From NCBI GenBank assembly GCA_038503065.1, contig JBCAMK010000007.1, forward strand, positions 558,001-622,000: a stretch of 64,000 bases of DNA, read 5' to 3'. A program made the position numbers and the translations under genes. Positions 49,978-62,300 of the stretch are shown piece by piece. The notes beneath the pieces are model-generated. The model ran no database searches. It saw nothing but the letters and a program-made list of their open reading frames with translations, and was not told the DNA's origin. Source of the DNA: Paragyromitra xinjiangensis (taxonomy: Eukaryota > Ascomycota > Pezizomycetes > Pezizales > Discinaceae). Numbering within the stretch: position 1 is the first letter of the stretch; every line of letters starts with the position of its first letter.

Positions 49978-51877
49978 GTTTCTTCCTTGGAGCTTTGTTA
50001 GGTTTGTAGCATTTGCTTGGTGTGGTGATGCGTTGCTGTGATGCATTTCCTTATCTTTTCTTTTGGGTTGTCATTCAAGGAAAACTGAAAAAATTTCTTA
50101 TTTTTTTCAACAAAATTTCACGGCAAAAAAGATATTGAAGCCGTGTATTCTAGAAGCACCAGGTGGCTGTTGCTTTATGTACAAAGGATCATGGAGTTGT
50201 GTCTTATTTTTCTGTCCCCTTTCCTTTTTTTCCTCTATCCGAACGGCTGCATATTTGCTACTTTGCTTTTTTCTGTCTGTTTTCTAGGTCACTTTCTATC
50301 CTTTTCATTTTGCCATATTATTCTCGAGCATTGTTAAGGACTTTTGGGGACATGGGGGAGCGATTCGGTAGCATGGAATTGGATCGTTGGGAAGATGTTT
50401 CATGGGATTTCCAATCTGTCTTTCTTACTTGTTCATTGTATCTTCAGTTTTGTTCGGTTTCTACCCTAGGGGTTGGGTCTTTTTCTTCTATTTCGGTTTT
50501 AAAGGTTGTAATTTTTTGCCTTTTGTTCCCCCTTTTTGATTTCCGAGAAATGGCTTCATTGATGAAAACATGAGAAGTGACAGAGTAAGGGTCAATGTAC
50601 GGAGCTGGGAGTTTCGGATTGGTGGCGAATGGTGGGAGAGGCACCGGTGATGGTTTTGCATGCATAGCCCGCGACGGTTATTTCTTTTTTGTTTGGTGGT
50701 TATGGTTTTGAAGAAAGAAATTGACTCAGCGGATCTCTATGTTTGTTCCTATTCATCTGTCTTCTGGTTTTAGTTTTTGATTTTGTTATTTTCTTTTTTT
50801 ACGTTTCATCTCGGTACTCGAGATAGGATTAGGGGGAAGGATACTGGATGGATGGGGATGGTACGCGTGGTGTTTTGAGATAGGAAAAGTTTTATTTTCT
50901 GCCATTGAGCATTGCGTGTGGGGTTTGGTACAATCTGTATATGAGAATCGAGGGGAAATGGGCAGCAGCTGGGCGGTTTTTTTATGATTTTTATTTTTTG
51001 CTTTTGCTTTTACATCTTATTCTTCTCATGGCTTTCTGCTTTTTTTACTGGGACGGCTTACGTTTGCCGTGAACTGTTGGCTTCCCGCCTGCTTCTTCGC
51101 TGTTCCATTGTTTTATTCTTTCTATTTCATCTCCTATTTACTGGGCCGGGTTTTTTGTGCCTGTAGCGATGTGCAAAGAGGCAAGGATCGTCGGCGTGGT
51201 ACATATAGGATAGGAGCAATGGAGATACCTGGTTACTTATCGCTAGCAAATAGTAGGCTGAGCTTATTTGTAGATCTGTACGTGCGTTGGCGTTTCTTCC
51301 ATGATAATGACAGCTGGGGTGCATTTTGTGTCCACCTATCTTTAGAAGTCTCGAGCCATGTGAGTTTGAGACAAACGAGTAATGACGGATGCTGCCGCGG
51401 TTGGTGATAAAGTCGTGCGGCTGAGAATTGACGTTTCCTTATCCGGTCCATAGGGAAGCATGCCGTTGAAACCTAGGCACACTCCCGATGTCAATGATAT
51501 CTACAGGATGGCAAGAGGCTGTTTCTGCCTTAATTTTTACCTCGCTTATGTTCTTATTCTCCCTGAATCTAGTGGGTGGACTAATAGCGAATAGATAGAA
51601 TAGCAGAGGGGTAAGGCCCCAGATCCGCCGCGGGGAAGAAACGAGGGAGGTGAGATATAAAGATTTCGTCCCGTCATTACCCTAGCCCTACTGCCTCGGA
51701 GCACAAACCCTCACTCGCTGTGTTCCTATGACCACGACAAGGTCTTTGGGTATCCCAACTCATGTAGGAAAGATTAACAGTCTTCGTAAAGCAAGAATTA
51801 AATTATATTAACACGAGATGGAAGCAAGACCAGAGCAATTATCGGTCTGCTTGTCTTTGAATTCTGGAGAGTAGCCA

Positions 51878-51892
51878 TTTAGGGTTAGGGTT
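51878..51892 (+). repeat. Interstitial telomere-like repeat
   Basis: TTTAGGGTTAGGGTT contains two full TTAGGG units plus a partial. It is too short for a telomere; it may be a repair scar or a telobox-type factor site. Confidence 0.7.
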
Positions 51893-52421
51893 AAATATAT
51901 TTCATAGCTGTAAGAGTTCCTATGCCCTGATGCCACAGTGACTCCAAGCAGTAGAAATAATCCTATCTTCCCAATTTCCGTAAACCTGGGAGCTAAGATT
52001 ATCACAGTGAGTAAATCCGCATATGAATTGTCCCCTGTATCTTTATATTGTCGCATGGCTATGAGACGGGCGTTCTGGAGAAATCTCCGAGTGATAATAT
52101 GTGACTGTGTTTTGTGAAGACCAAGCAACTAGGTCTCCACCTAGCCCATCTACTTGGGTCTTACTGTTATTCACATCATCTGCTATACCGTTCTGACTTT
52201 TTTTCGCGCAGTTTATTTTCTTAAGCTCAATAAATCATTATGCTTGACCTTCTAATAGAGCTTGCAAAAGGTCCACAAATACCACTCAGCCTTCTGTCAC
52301 CCTCAAGACTTATAAGGCTGAAAATTTTGTGGAGTGAAGTCTCTCTGATTTTCATTTCATCTCGTCTCGTTAACACCACTACTCCCGTTCTCCCTTCTTT
52401 GAAAGCGGGGTTTCGAGGGCG

Positions 52422-52730
52422 ATGACAACTACAGAAATGACAGGTTATTGCATTAGTGGAATGCCCATGCCGGCTATAGCCGATAAATTGCCTGAAGTGG
52501 CCGCTACAGTGGCAGTGGCAGACATAGGAATAGGTAGTCTTTTAGGATTTGTGTTGATCAATGTCCTCGCTGCACTGAGATTGATAGGGTATGATATATT
52601 GAAGCCTGACAGTTTTTTGGGGGCCGATTTGACAAGCTATCTGGCCTACTCTCCAAGATTGGCGGTATTGGTAACTTGCTCGGTGCTAGGCGGTTTCCTG
52701 TATTTGATTTCTGGGGGCCTGTTGATATAA
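52422..52730 (+). CDS. Possible small two-segment membrane protein
   Basis: An ATG frame of 102 residues with two hydrophobic stretches (IGIGSLLGFVLINVLAALRL and LAVLVTCSVLGGFLYLISGG) separated by a polar loop. A 61-codon frame at 52240-52425 ends on it with an overlapping ATGA, which in a eukaryote is probably coincidence. No homologous family is recognised and there is no intron or strong promoter. It could be an orphan gene or chance. Confidence 0.22.
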   Translation: MTTTEMTGYCISGMPMPAIADKLPEVAATVAVADIGIGSLLGFVLINVLAALRLIGYDILKPDSFLGADLTSYLAYSPRLAVLVTCSVLGGFLYLISGGLLI

Positions 52731-53202
52731 TTGCTTTATTGAAGCTGCTCTTTGATAACCTGTTACTCATTTCTGAGGCATAATTTAGGGAGGGGAGCCT
52801 GGGAATCTACCTATGGTTCAAAGACGGTCATTAATCCTCAACTATTTCTCAAGGTCCTTGGTGATTGCAACCAGATACTTCTTTTTCCTCTCTTTATCAT
52901 TCTCACCCTTCTGGGTTTCCTCTTTTTCCTTTGAACCTTCCCTTCTCCCCTCGATTAGCTGTGTGATCGCGCTCTGTTACCACTCATCTTCAGCCATATT
53001 TGCAGCCCCCTCCGTCTATATTACGCCTGAATCCTCGTTGAAAGCATATGAGCTAGTTAAGCTAAAGGATTGTAGAGGATTGATGGTTGGGAGGAGAAAG
53101 TCCGATGATGACTAGAGGCGTAGTTAGATTAGGATAGAATTGGAGGTAGTTGAGAGAACGTCGGTGTGACTCCTGGATGGTGTGGGCCGGGCCAAACTAG
53201 TT

Positions 53203-53278
53203 ACGTGATCACGTGTAGTCTTGCGGTGTTGGTATAGATAGATAAATCATACACGCACCCAACTTGCGGTGTTGGTAT
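53203..53278. repeat. Palindrome plus direct repeat cluster
   Basis: ACGTGATCACGT at 53203-53214 is a perfect 12-bp palindrome. CTTGCGGTGTTGGTAT occurs at 53220-53235 and again at 53263-53278. ACGTGTAG, which overlaps the palindrome end, recurs near 53300. The block may be an element footprint or a regulatory array. Confidence 0.6.
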
Positions 53279-54343
53279 CATTGACACTACGACTCTAAGA
53301 CGTGTAGATCCCATGTGTCCTAACAAAAATTATATGATAATCACATGTAAATGTAACTATGGAATACCCTCAACTACTCCTAAGACACCATCCGCACCGC
53401 TGCCCTCCTGGCACTAATGACGACTGGTCAGATCTACCACTCTGAAGGAGCACTGTGAGATACGGTATGAATCTATTCCTGAACCGCTAAGGATTAACTG
53501 AATATCGAATCTAGATATTTCCGGCATCGAGACATGTAGTTAAGACTTTTGTGGTAGTTTATGACTTCGAAATTAGCCTCAAGGCCCTGAGGGCAAGCGT
53601 ATATATATGACGCTGTAGCTATTGTAGAAATTTGTGGAAGCGACACTTGGATGGGCTGCGTCTCGTCTTATTCTTCTGTGTGTCCCTAATAATATTAAGG
53701 GTGTAGGGGAGTGTAGCGAAGAGCTTGGGGTTATGTTAGAACAGATTTTTATTGCATAGGTGGTTTGGGACCTACTGCTTCTAAAAGGGTTCGGATTATC
53801 TGGTTGTGTCTTTAAAGTAGCAACAGGGTTTATCATGAGAAAGTACAAGGTTGTACGGGGACTATTTATCTACAAAGGTTACGTAAAAGCTTGCTTGAAG
53901 GATTTTAGGACTCGAGGCTGTCATGGATGTGCAGATTGATGGTTTGCAATTAAGCCCAGGTACCTCAGCCTCGTACCTTATTTTTCGTCTCCTCATGTGT
54001 CCCTTCAGCTTTAAGAGGTCATTGGTTTATTTTCCTAGAGATTTACCTATTAATCTCTGCCTCGTTCACCCAAAGGGGGAAAGGAGGATGTATTATATTG
54101 ATATTCCAGGGTAAGCAGGGTGATCCACTCTTGTCGTTCTATGGTTGAACAAATCGACCAATACCTCGGAATGGAGTGTAATTAAGGTAACGTGATCTCT
54201 ATATCGGAGAATCCGGGGAAGGTTGCACAAGACACTGGTTTAAGGTTTCGGTGCCTCAAAGCATCGCACAACCACACCTCACATCAACCATACCTCCTCA
54301 CTCAAGCATCCCCCGGCCCCACACAGACGGTTAAAAAAAAAGA

Positions 54344-55226
54344 ATGCCTACATTAAGCCCTCCCCCGTTTGCTACTCTTGTAGCAGTGGTTCTTTGCGCT
54401 CTTGCGGGTTACTATGTCGGTAAGACCTCCGGCCTCCGCGCGGCGGAGCGAATCCATGATTTGAATAAAAAGAACCCTGTGCTCGATGACAATTTTACGG
54501 CCTCGGGAACGGACAAGAGCACAAGTACGAAGGATAAGGGGAAGGGGAAGGCAAAAGTAGATGAGGGCGATGATGGAGAATGGCAATCTGAGGACGAAGG
54601 CGAGGATGAGGAGGATGGCGATGGAGGGGTCAATATCAAAAAGTTTGAGAATAGTCATGAAGCCTGCAAGATGGTAAGCATTCCGTTCCTTCCCAACTGG
54701 GAAAGATGTGCTGAAATTTCCACCCGTTTTGTTCAGGAATCGTAACTGACGCCCGATACGATCAGATTCTAGTAGTCCGTACAGACCTTGGGATGACGAA
54801 GGTACATCCATTCATCACTAGCGCATACATAATAAAAGTAACTGACATCTCTTACCTAGGGCAAAATTGCTGCACAATGTGGTCATGCAACCCTCATGTG
54901 TTACAAAGCCTCTCAACAGCATGCCCCGCACCTCGTTCGCGTCTGGGAAAACTATGGGCAGACTAAAGTCGCCGTGCAATCCAAGGGCGGTGAAGAGGAG
55001 CTGGCGATTCTTCAGGCGCAGGCTATGAGCTTGGGTGTTGTTGCCAAGATCGTGCATGATGCTGGCCGAACGCAGATTGCAGCTGGGAGCGCTACTGTTC
55101 TTGGGATCGGGCCTGGTAAGTTTTCTTTGTTTTTCTCTCGGAAAATATGTTAGTGCTGATGACGGTGGTCGTGCAGCGCCGGTATCCGTAGTGGACCAGA
55201 TCTCGGGGCACTTGAGGTTGTTGTGA
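54344..55226 (+). CDS. PTH2: PTH2-type peptidyl-tRNA hydrolase (four exons)
   Basis: Exons: 54344-54673, 54766-54801, 54860-55115, 55177-55226. Introns start GTAAGC, GTACAT and GTAAGT; joins are in frame, giving 223 residues. An N-terminal membrane segment (FATLVAVVLCALAGYYVGKT) fits anchoring in the mitochondrial outer membrane, as in Bit1/Pth2. A charged linker of about 70 residues rich in Lys, Asp and Glu follows. The catalytic PTH2 domain begins at about residue 108: ILVVRTDLGMTKGKIAAQCG, HATLMCYKASQ, GRTQIAAGSATVLGIGPAPV, VDQISGHLRLL. It cleaves the ester bond of peptidyl-tRNAs released from stalled ribosomes. The second exon is only 36 bp. It converges with the complex I gene downstream. 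Confidence 0.93.
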
Positions 55227-55745
55227 GGAGTAAGACAATCGAGAATGACCGCAGCGGTTAAACGGGGTGACCGAGGTATACACATATTAAAGGCGTTCCA
55301 TGTTTGCTTTTTATATATATATCATATTTTTACAGGGGGTGGAGTTTTGGGGTTTCCATGTCGAGGCTAAAAAAGGGCGTCGTACAGTTGGCCATATGCC
55401 AAAAAGACGACAAGAGGAGGCCTGGGCCACCGTGGCCGAGTTAGAAAGAAACAGATATGCAAGAAGGCAGACAATGCATGCCCCATTTCACTTCTTACCC
55501 GGTTTCCTTACGAGATATATTCAGTTCCCCGGAAAAGAAAACCACATCCATTGGTGACCGTTCTTAACGTGAAATCTAAAAAAATCAAATCCAAAGTCAT
55601 GCTTTTTTATTTGGTAGCTCCAAATCACATCACGCACGAAAATGTGTGCAACGAAAAGGCTACTGTTTCTTCTAGTCCCATGGCCAGCAGAGCCACTCCT
55701 AACTCGCAAAACAAAAATTTACACCGATTTCCCTTTCTAGATCCA
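55227..55745. other. Convergent intergenic region
   Basis: About 520 bp between the stops of PTH2 and the complex I subunit, AT-rich, with no supported feature. It presumably contains both 3' ends. Confidence 0.5.
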
Positions 55746-57479
55746 CTACTGCCCAGGCGCAATCAACTTCCCCTTCAATCTGGCATCATGTTCCCACCCA
55801 CCCGCCAATGCGCTTCCCCCACTCACCTGTGCGTGTTTCGCCATTCTCGCTTCTAGTTCAGGCCTAAAGTGACGAATAAGGCCCTGCATTGGCCATGCGA
55901 ACGCCTCGCCAAGAGCACAAATAGTGTGACCCTCAACCTGCTTTGTCAGCTCCTGGAGCATGTCGATTTCTCGCTCGCGACCCTGGCCCTTCTCGAAACG
56001 CTCCATTATTTGTGCAGTCCATTTAGAGCCTTCGCGGCAGGGCGTGCATTGGCCGCAGGATTCATGTTTGTAGAATTTGGAGAGCCTACGAAGTTAGATG
56101 TCAGCAGGGTCTAGGCAAAAGCGAGCACAGGAGCGGGAACATACCTGGAAATGGCACGGACAACATCTGTGCTTTTATCCATAACAATCACCGCTGCAGT
56201 CCCTAGTCCACTTTGTGCATCTTTTAAGGCATCAAAATCCATAAGTACATCATCGCAGATCTTCTTCGGTAGAATCGGAGTTGAGCTTCCACCGGGAATG
56301 ACGGCCAGCAGATTCTCCCATCCTCCCTTTACACCACCGCAATGCCTATCAATCAGCTCACGCAGCGGTATTGACATCTCCTCTTCAACTGTGCATGGGT
56401 TGTTGACGTGGCCGGAAATACAGTACAGCTTAGTTCCTGAGTTTTTCTCTCGTCCGAACTGCGCGAACCAGGACCCACCGCGACGGCAGATAGTTGGTGC
56501 AACAGCGATAGTTTCCACGTTGGCAACAGTAGAAGGACACCCGAACAAGCCAACAGCTGCAGGGAAAGGGGGCTTCAGGCGTGGTTTACCAGGTTTCCCT
56601 TCGAGGGACTCGATAAGCGAGGTTTCCTCGCCACAGACATAGGCCCCCATTCCTCTGTGAATAAAAACATCGAAGTCGTATCCAGAGCCACAAGCGTTCT
56701 TTCCAATTAAACCAGCAGCGTAGGCTTCCTGAATAGCTCGCTGCAGCACTGTTGCCTCGTGGTAGAACTCACCGCGGATATAGATGTAGGCTGCAGTAGC
56801 GTTCATGGCTCGTCCTGCGACAAGACAACCTTCGACTAGCTTGTGGGGGTCTTTACGCATGATTTCGCGGTCTTTGCAGGTACCCGGCTCGCCTTCGTCG
56901 GCATTGACGACAAGGTAGCGGGGTGTTGTACCTTTGTCCCAGCCAGGAGGGTTCATGAAAGACTAGTTTCAACGAAAAAAGGCATTCGTTAGTCGGTTCG
57001 AGTTTGGGCTGAAGATGTGCTGTGGGATATTGGATATCGGTTTTCATACCCATTTCATGCCGGACGGAAAACCTGCCCCTCCACGGCCACGAAGACCTGA
57101 CGCCTTGATCTCAGAGATGATCTATCATCCATAAAGTAGCTATTAGCATCTGTCTCCCTACAGTTGCTAAGATACCCCAATTGTAAAGTTTAGCGAGGCA
57201 CACATAGAAATGACATACCCAGTCGTGGCCTTTAAGCAAAATTTCCTTCGTCTTATACCAATCACCATACTTCCTAGCAGTATTCAGATCCGCGCCATGC
57301 TGCCCATAAAGGTTCTGGAAGATCCTATCCTGATCTGACAAGCCGCCAAACTTGGTCTTCTTTGGTGGCGGGGCGGCATCATTAACAGTGGCCAATCCAC
57401 GGTGCTGAACTGCAATGGATGAGCGGGCAATTCGTGCTGCAACCAACGAGGGCGCCGGTACATGCCGTGCTAGAAACAT
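55746..57479 (-). CDS. nuo-51: NADH-ubiquinone oxidoreductase 51 kDa subunit, complex I (NDUFV1), four exons
   Basis: Exons: 57479-57219, 57121-57050, 56962-56145, 56085-55746. Introns start GTATGT, GTATGA and GTATGT and end in TAG; joins are in frame, giving 496 residues, the usual length. The first 30-35 residues are Arg/Ala/Ser-rich with no acids, as for a mitochondrial presequence. The NADH/FMN site is clear: [15 protein letters not shown], then [20 protein letters not shown], and [20 protein letters not shown]. The [4Fe-4S] N3 ligands are Cys about 394, 397 and 400 in [12 protein letters not shown], plus Cys about 440 in [13 protein letters not shown]. It is the entry point of electrons from NADH in the matrix arm. 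No key residue is missing. Confidence 0.96.
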
Positions 57480-58436
57480 TGTTTCGTTTCGGTGAAAAAA
57501 GCAGAGTAGAGGTTAATTAATTAAACCCAGCGGCGAACCGGAGAGGGGCGGAGCGGGTGGGCGGTGTTTAAGTAGCCCTCGGAGACCGGATGTCCGCTTT
57601 GGATTCTTTGGGGGCGGAGGAGGGGTGGTGGGAATCGATGATGAGGTCGTTGGCGTTGCCGCAGATCACCTAGGTGGCTGAGGTAATCGTGGTTGAGTGA
57701 AGTCTGATTGGTGGGCGTTCTACGCCCTTAAGACATCACTCGCCGCTTTCCACGCTGGACAGCAGAAGAGTCGAATGATTAGTAGACTTCTACCAACTTT
57801 TAACAAGAATCACAAATAAATGCGACCGCTCGGTCTGGGCCCGTTGTGCATTGGTTAGCGTTACAAGGGGGTTCCTTCCCCATCATCGCGGTACTCCGTG
57901 CTTATTCACTCAAATTTTACTACATGTATGTATAGCTACTTGATTCATTCACATATCCCTCAAGTAATGGGTGCGTTTACGGTAAGACAATTATTCGCAG
58001 AAAACAAAAACAGAAAACACAAACCATTTGCCAGAGGGAAAAAGAAAACAACCCCTACCTCCCCTAACCTCCATAGCCCATCCCATTGTAAAAACCCCCC
58101 ACAAACCCACACGCCCAACCGATCCTACCCATGACTGAAAGGAAAAATCAAACCCGCCTCCCCCCATACATGCCTTAATGGAAAGAGCGCCCAGCCCAGT
58201 ACAGGATAGTAAAATATTGCTGTCATGTAACAAAAATCAGATGGAACATATAGGCAAAACAATCCCCGGAGTTTGTTCCCAACCAAAGAACCAAAAACCA
58301 ACCAACCCATCTACATAGCAGGCCACCAGCAGGAAGAACGAAAAAAAGATGGATGTCATGAAAGGTAGGAATCCCCAATTAATACCATCTATTCACAAAA
58401 TTCGTAAAAAAAAAATTGCCATAACATCATTCCCTA
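57480..58436. promoter_or_regulatory. Promoter of the complex I gene and 3' flank of the SAPS gene
   Basis: About 950 bp. TACATGTA is at 57921-57928. A D-arm-like string (GCATTGGTTAGCG, near 57848-57860) has no matching T-arm. A-rich sequence at 58000-58430 probably belongs to the 3' UTR of the SAPS gene. Confidence 0.45.
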
Positions 58437-58996
58437 TTATCTTTTCTCTTCACTTATCGACTGGGCCGCGGTTGCCTTTTCACCACTTACGCCGTGATCT
58501 GTCTTCACGTCCAGGGCTTTGATCCCCGCGCTAATGAAATCCACATCCGCGTCTTCTTCCTCCAACACAACTCTCTTCTCTGCTTCGTGTGTCGGGCTCG
58601 GCCTCTGCCTCCCCAGCCCCGAAATCAAATCATCATCATCGTCAGAACTCTACCATACACCCCTCGTTAGCCCAAAACCTCCCCCAGGACCCCCTCCCCT
58701 GAGAAACCGCGTAGTGAATTAGGAAAAGCAGAACCTACATCCACATCCTCCGCAAACTCGTCCACCTCCTCGATTTCCTCGAACCCGCTGGCTCCCGTAT
58801 CGCTGCTCTCAACATTTGTTGGTGTCGTGACGGGGGCAGCTGTGGAGGAAGATCTGCTGATGTTTAATGGCAATGGTGGCGGTGGTGGGGGCTCGCTAGG
58901 CGCGGTAGCGAAAGATATATCGTCGTCGTCGTCATCCTCGTCCGAGGACCCGAACTTGTCGACGTTGGTTATCTCCTGCGATATGTACGTGGCGAA
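58437..58996 (-). CDS. Two acidic 3' exons, likely alternative C-terminus of the SAPS gene
   Basis: Exon 58996-58739 (86 codons) follows an acceptor TTATAG with GCTAAC upstream. Exon 58649-58437 follows an intron GTAGGT...GGTAG, also with CTAAC. Both are phase 0 and there is no local ATG at the start, so they are not a free-standing gene. The product is acidic and Ser-rich (KFGSSDEDDDDDDIS, EEIEEVDEFAEDVD, SSDDDDDLISGLGR) with a proline run, as is usual for the ends of SAPS-family proteins. They join in frame to GTGGGT at 59478 of the SAPS gene, via a 482-bp intron, making about 1141 residues. A separate gene with a missed first exon is less likely. Confidence 0.6.
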
Positions 58997-59388
58997 CTAT
59001 AACTCATTCCCATGAGTTAGCAAGGTTTGGTTCTCATCTAATACCGTCTCATCTCAGGTCTGTTCTTTTTGTGTATCCCAAGGAAAGAAAAGGAAAAAGA
59101 TGGTATAGACGAGAGATATAAATCTAGTCTTTTGATAAAGAAAAGCACATGAGACGATAACTTTATGGAAAGGAATTGAAAAAAGAAACAAAGAAAAGAC
59201 ACCAATTTTAGATATAAGCAAACCACATACTCCACCACCCTATTTTTTTCCTAAAACGCCACGGTGATCTTTTTAAAAGGTACAGGAGAGGAAAGGATCG
59301 GAAGAAAGCAGAAAATAAAAAACGACTTCCCCATAATAAAGGGATGAAAATGGAAAACAGCACTATAAACAGGGCATTTCGTAAAAAC

Positions 59389-62300
59389 TCATAAGAATGT
59401 CATATCCTCAAATATGTCCTCGAGGTCATCATTGTCCTCAAGGTCATCATCAAACAAAAATTCGGTAAGGTCACCCACTTGATCGCTACTGCCACTCATT
59501 CCTAGCCTTGTAACTTCATCATCGTCCTCATCATGCTCCATGTCCTCATCCTCCTCATCACTTGAACTGCCAAAGCCACTCAAAAGTCCACCCCCACCCC
59601 CATTCCCGTTGCCACCCCCAGCGCCCACTCCAGCGGAGTTGCTGTTTCCGTTTTGTAAATCGATGCTATCTAGCTCTGCTGCGGCGCTACCGCCAAGAGT
59701 CAATGATCCGGCGTTCGAGGAATTAGCATTGAATGCCTGGGCTTGGACAGCATTTAAAACCGCTTGTCGCGGCCCAACGCTCATGTCTGGTCTTACTCCG
59801 CCTAAGATAGCATTATCCCTCTCCCTCGTAGCCGCTAGTGTATCCTCAACATACTCTACCCACACAGAATTAGAGACCTTTTCCAGGACCTTGTGGCCCA
59901 GGACATTTGGAGGATGACGTTCGGCAAACTTCACTACTTCTTCAGCGATGAGTGTCAAATGTCCCATGTACCCGAGCCGCATATTTCTCTCGGCTTGAAC
60001 TCTATCAGATTCCTTTTGGCCTTCAACTATTCGCTCTGTAATGCGGCCAGTTACGAAGAGATCAATGGCGAGCGCACGATTATATCCTCGCTCCATCGGA
60101 CCATTGAAGACTTGTTGGACAACGTCGTACACCACATTGTGCAGGAAGTTATTCCAGGGGAACCGGAAGAAGAAATCCTATAATCAAATGTTGGTAAGCT
60201 CTCTTTCAAATGGACTCAAACCAAATGTAAACCTTACCAGGATTGTGGGAACAACGGAATTCTCAACAAACATCATCTTCAAAAAGTCGCCAACAACCGG
60301 GTTTCCGTCTAGGTCCTTCTCAATCATAGGTTCATACTCTCCGAAGCTCGAATTACCGAGAGATCTGAACGTAGCGTTCCCTTCATCAGAAACAGTTGTG
60401 TCAGATGAACCACCGAGGTCCATGAGGTCTTCCTCAGGGTACTGTGGTTGATCTGATTGATCAAGGGCCTCCTGGGGAAGGGGAGGAAGTTCAGCGTCCA
60501 TTCGTTCCTGCGAAATTATTTGCGGATTTGGCGGCGTCGAAATTGACGCAGCTTTCAGATCAGCTACTAGAGAACTACCACCTTTGAGAAGACTATCGTC
60601 GTCCCCTTCTACCGGAGGAGGTGATGGTGCTTTGGGAACTTCCGTCTTTAGTTTATCGCTTTCAGTCCCTTCAGACTCCTTCTTCTCTGTCGGAACATCT
60701 TTTTCCGGAACTGGGGGGAGAGGTGACTCCTCGCCCTTCTCAGACTTTGGCGCTAACTCTTTAGGCCCCTCGCTCGTTTCGGAAGGAACACCTAAAATAT
60801 CTTTTAAGGGTGTGGGAGGTGGTATATTATCCAAACGAGGTATTTCATCAGCAAGTATTGGCGCGGGAATAGGCTTCGAGGTAGCAGTTGATGTGGATAC
60901 CGCATCAGCTGGAGTAGTCGGGGGAGAAAGCGGCTCATCAACAAAGATATCTTCGTCTTCCTTTTTAGATTGGTCCTTCTTGGGATCACTAAAAGGATCC
61001 TGATCAACACCGGCTCCTGTTGTATCCTTTTCTGTCTTCCTAGCCTCATCGAGCATCCCAGAAACTGCCACATCCTCAAATTCATCTTCGTTCATCACGT
61101 CTTCGACTCCCCCATTTTGCACCTGGAGAGGTGCCTTCTCGACCAGCTCACCCTCAATTACTCCGTTGATATCAGTGATTCCTTCGGCCTCTAGTCTATC
61201 CCGTTCTCTTTCGGCCCATATCCTATCCCTCTCCCTATCCCTCTCTTTGACATATCGCTCCGCACCTCTCTCGTTCAAAAGGCCCATATTACTACAGTGC
61301 AATAATTCAGCCATCAGCTCACAGGTCTTGAATCTATCAAAACCTAATGGCTCAATTGTTCCTCCATATGCTGCTTTCAATTCCCTCTTTTTCTCCGTCT
61401 TTGTTCCGTCTTCGTTTGTCACAACCATGGTTTGGGTCAGAATCAGGCTCATAAAGTCTGGAACGTGTGTTGCAAACAGTCGTAGCAAAGTACCGAGGTA
61501 AATTGGATCTCTACTTGATGGAATATTGTCGATTCCTCCAACATCCGGATCGTAATCAGAGTTGTTCTTTCGAATGACTTCGATGACAATACCAACACCA
61601 ACGGTAAGAGGATTTCCGCCGCAAAGCATATCACGGATAAGGCCCTTGACACACGTCTCGGAGACAAGCTGGCGAGTAAGATCGTTGGGTCCGATGCAGG
61701 ATTGTTCATTTTGCGAGGCATTGGCTGAGATGGTGATTATGGCCTTAATGAAATCTCCACTCGAGGTCTGGGCTACAGCGGAGTATTCTGGGGAAAGAAA
61801 TTTAAGAAGTTGTGGCATTAAATTTTGAGCATGGAGCCACTATTTATCGCCTATAATTAGCAAAATGTCTCATACTTAATCAAAAGTTATCTTACTTCAA
61901 CAATACCCGCTCCACCTTCACACTTCTCCATGCTAATGATCTTTAGTAATAGATCCATAATCATCGGGCATTCCACATGCTTCAAGATCTTCGAAACAAT
62001 GTTTGGTAGTCCTTTAAAGAATTCCATCATCTCCTCCGTCTTTTTATCCAACAAAGTTTCATTAACTTTTGTAAAGTAGCCGGCCTGCAGAGGGTCCAGC
62101 GGAGAGGGGCGTTCCAGAAATTCCCAGAACATTCGTAGGTGGGATAAATTCTCCATCAACGATTCGGCCAAAGACCAAGTCTCACTTGAAAGCACCTCAC
62201 ATGAGACATACGCATACTTTAGTCTCGCTTTCTCTTCCCTCTCCCGTTCAGCGTCCGAGAGCTGGGCCCATCCGTTCTGGATCCCTTCCTCTCCCTCTTT

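Larger units (their letters stand above)
49978..54343. other. Gene-poor interval between CDC4 and PTH2
   Basis: From 50050 to 51170 the DNA is T-rich (CDC4 3' UTR and beyond), giving spurious hydrophobic ORFs. A telomere-like TTTAGGGTTAGGGTT lies at 51878-51892. Two abutting small ORFs are at 52240-52730. At 53203-53278 there is a 12-bp palindrome and a 16-bp direct repeat. No family-recognisable gene. Confidence 0.45.

Noticed and set aside
50063..51407. Phe/Leu/Cys-rich ORFs after CDC4
   Set aside because: Produced by T-rich 3' sequence; they are not credible membrane proteins.
52240..52730. ATGA overlap of two small ORFs as a translationally coupled pair
   Set aside because: Stop-start coupling is a bacterial feature; nothing else here is bacterial, so the overlap is taken as chance.
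57838..57905. tRNA-like string with a D-arm pattern (GCATTGGTTAGCG)
   Set aside because: No B-box (GTTCRA) follows at the right distance and no cloverleaf can be drawn.
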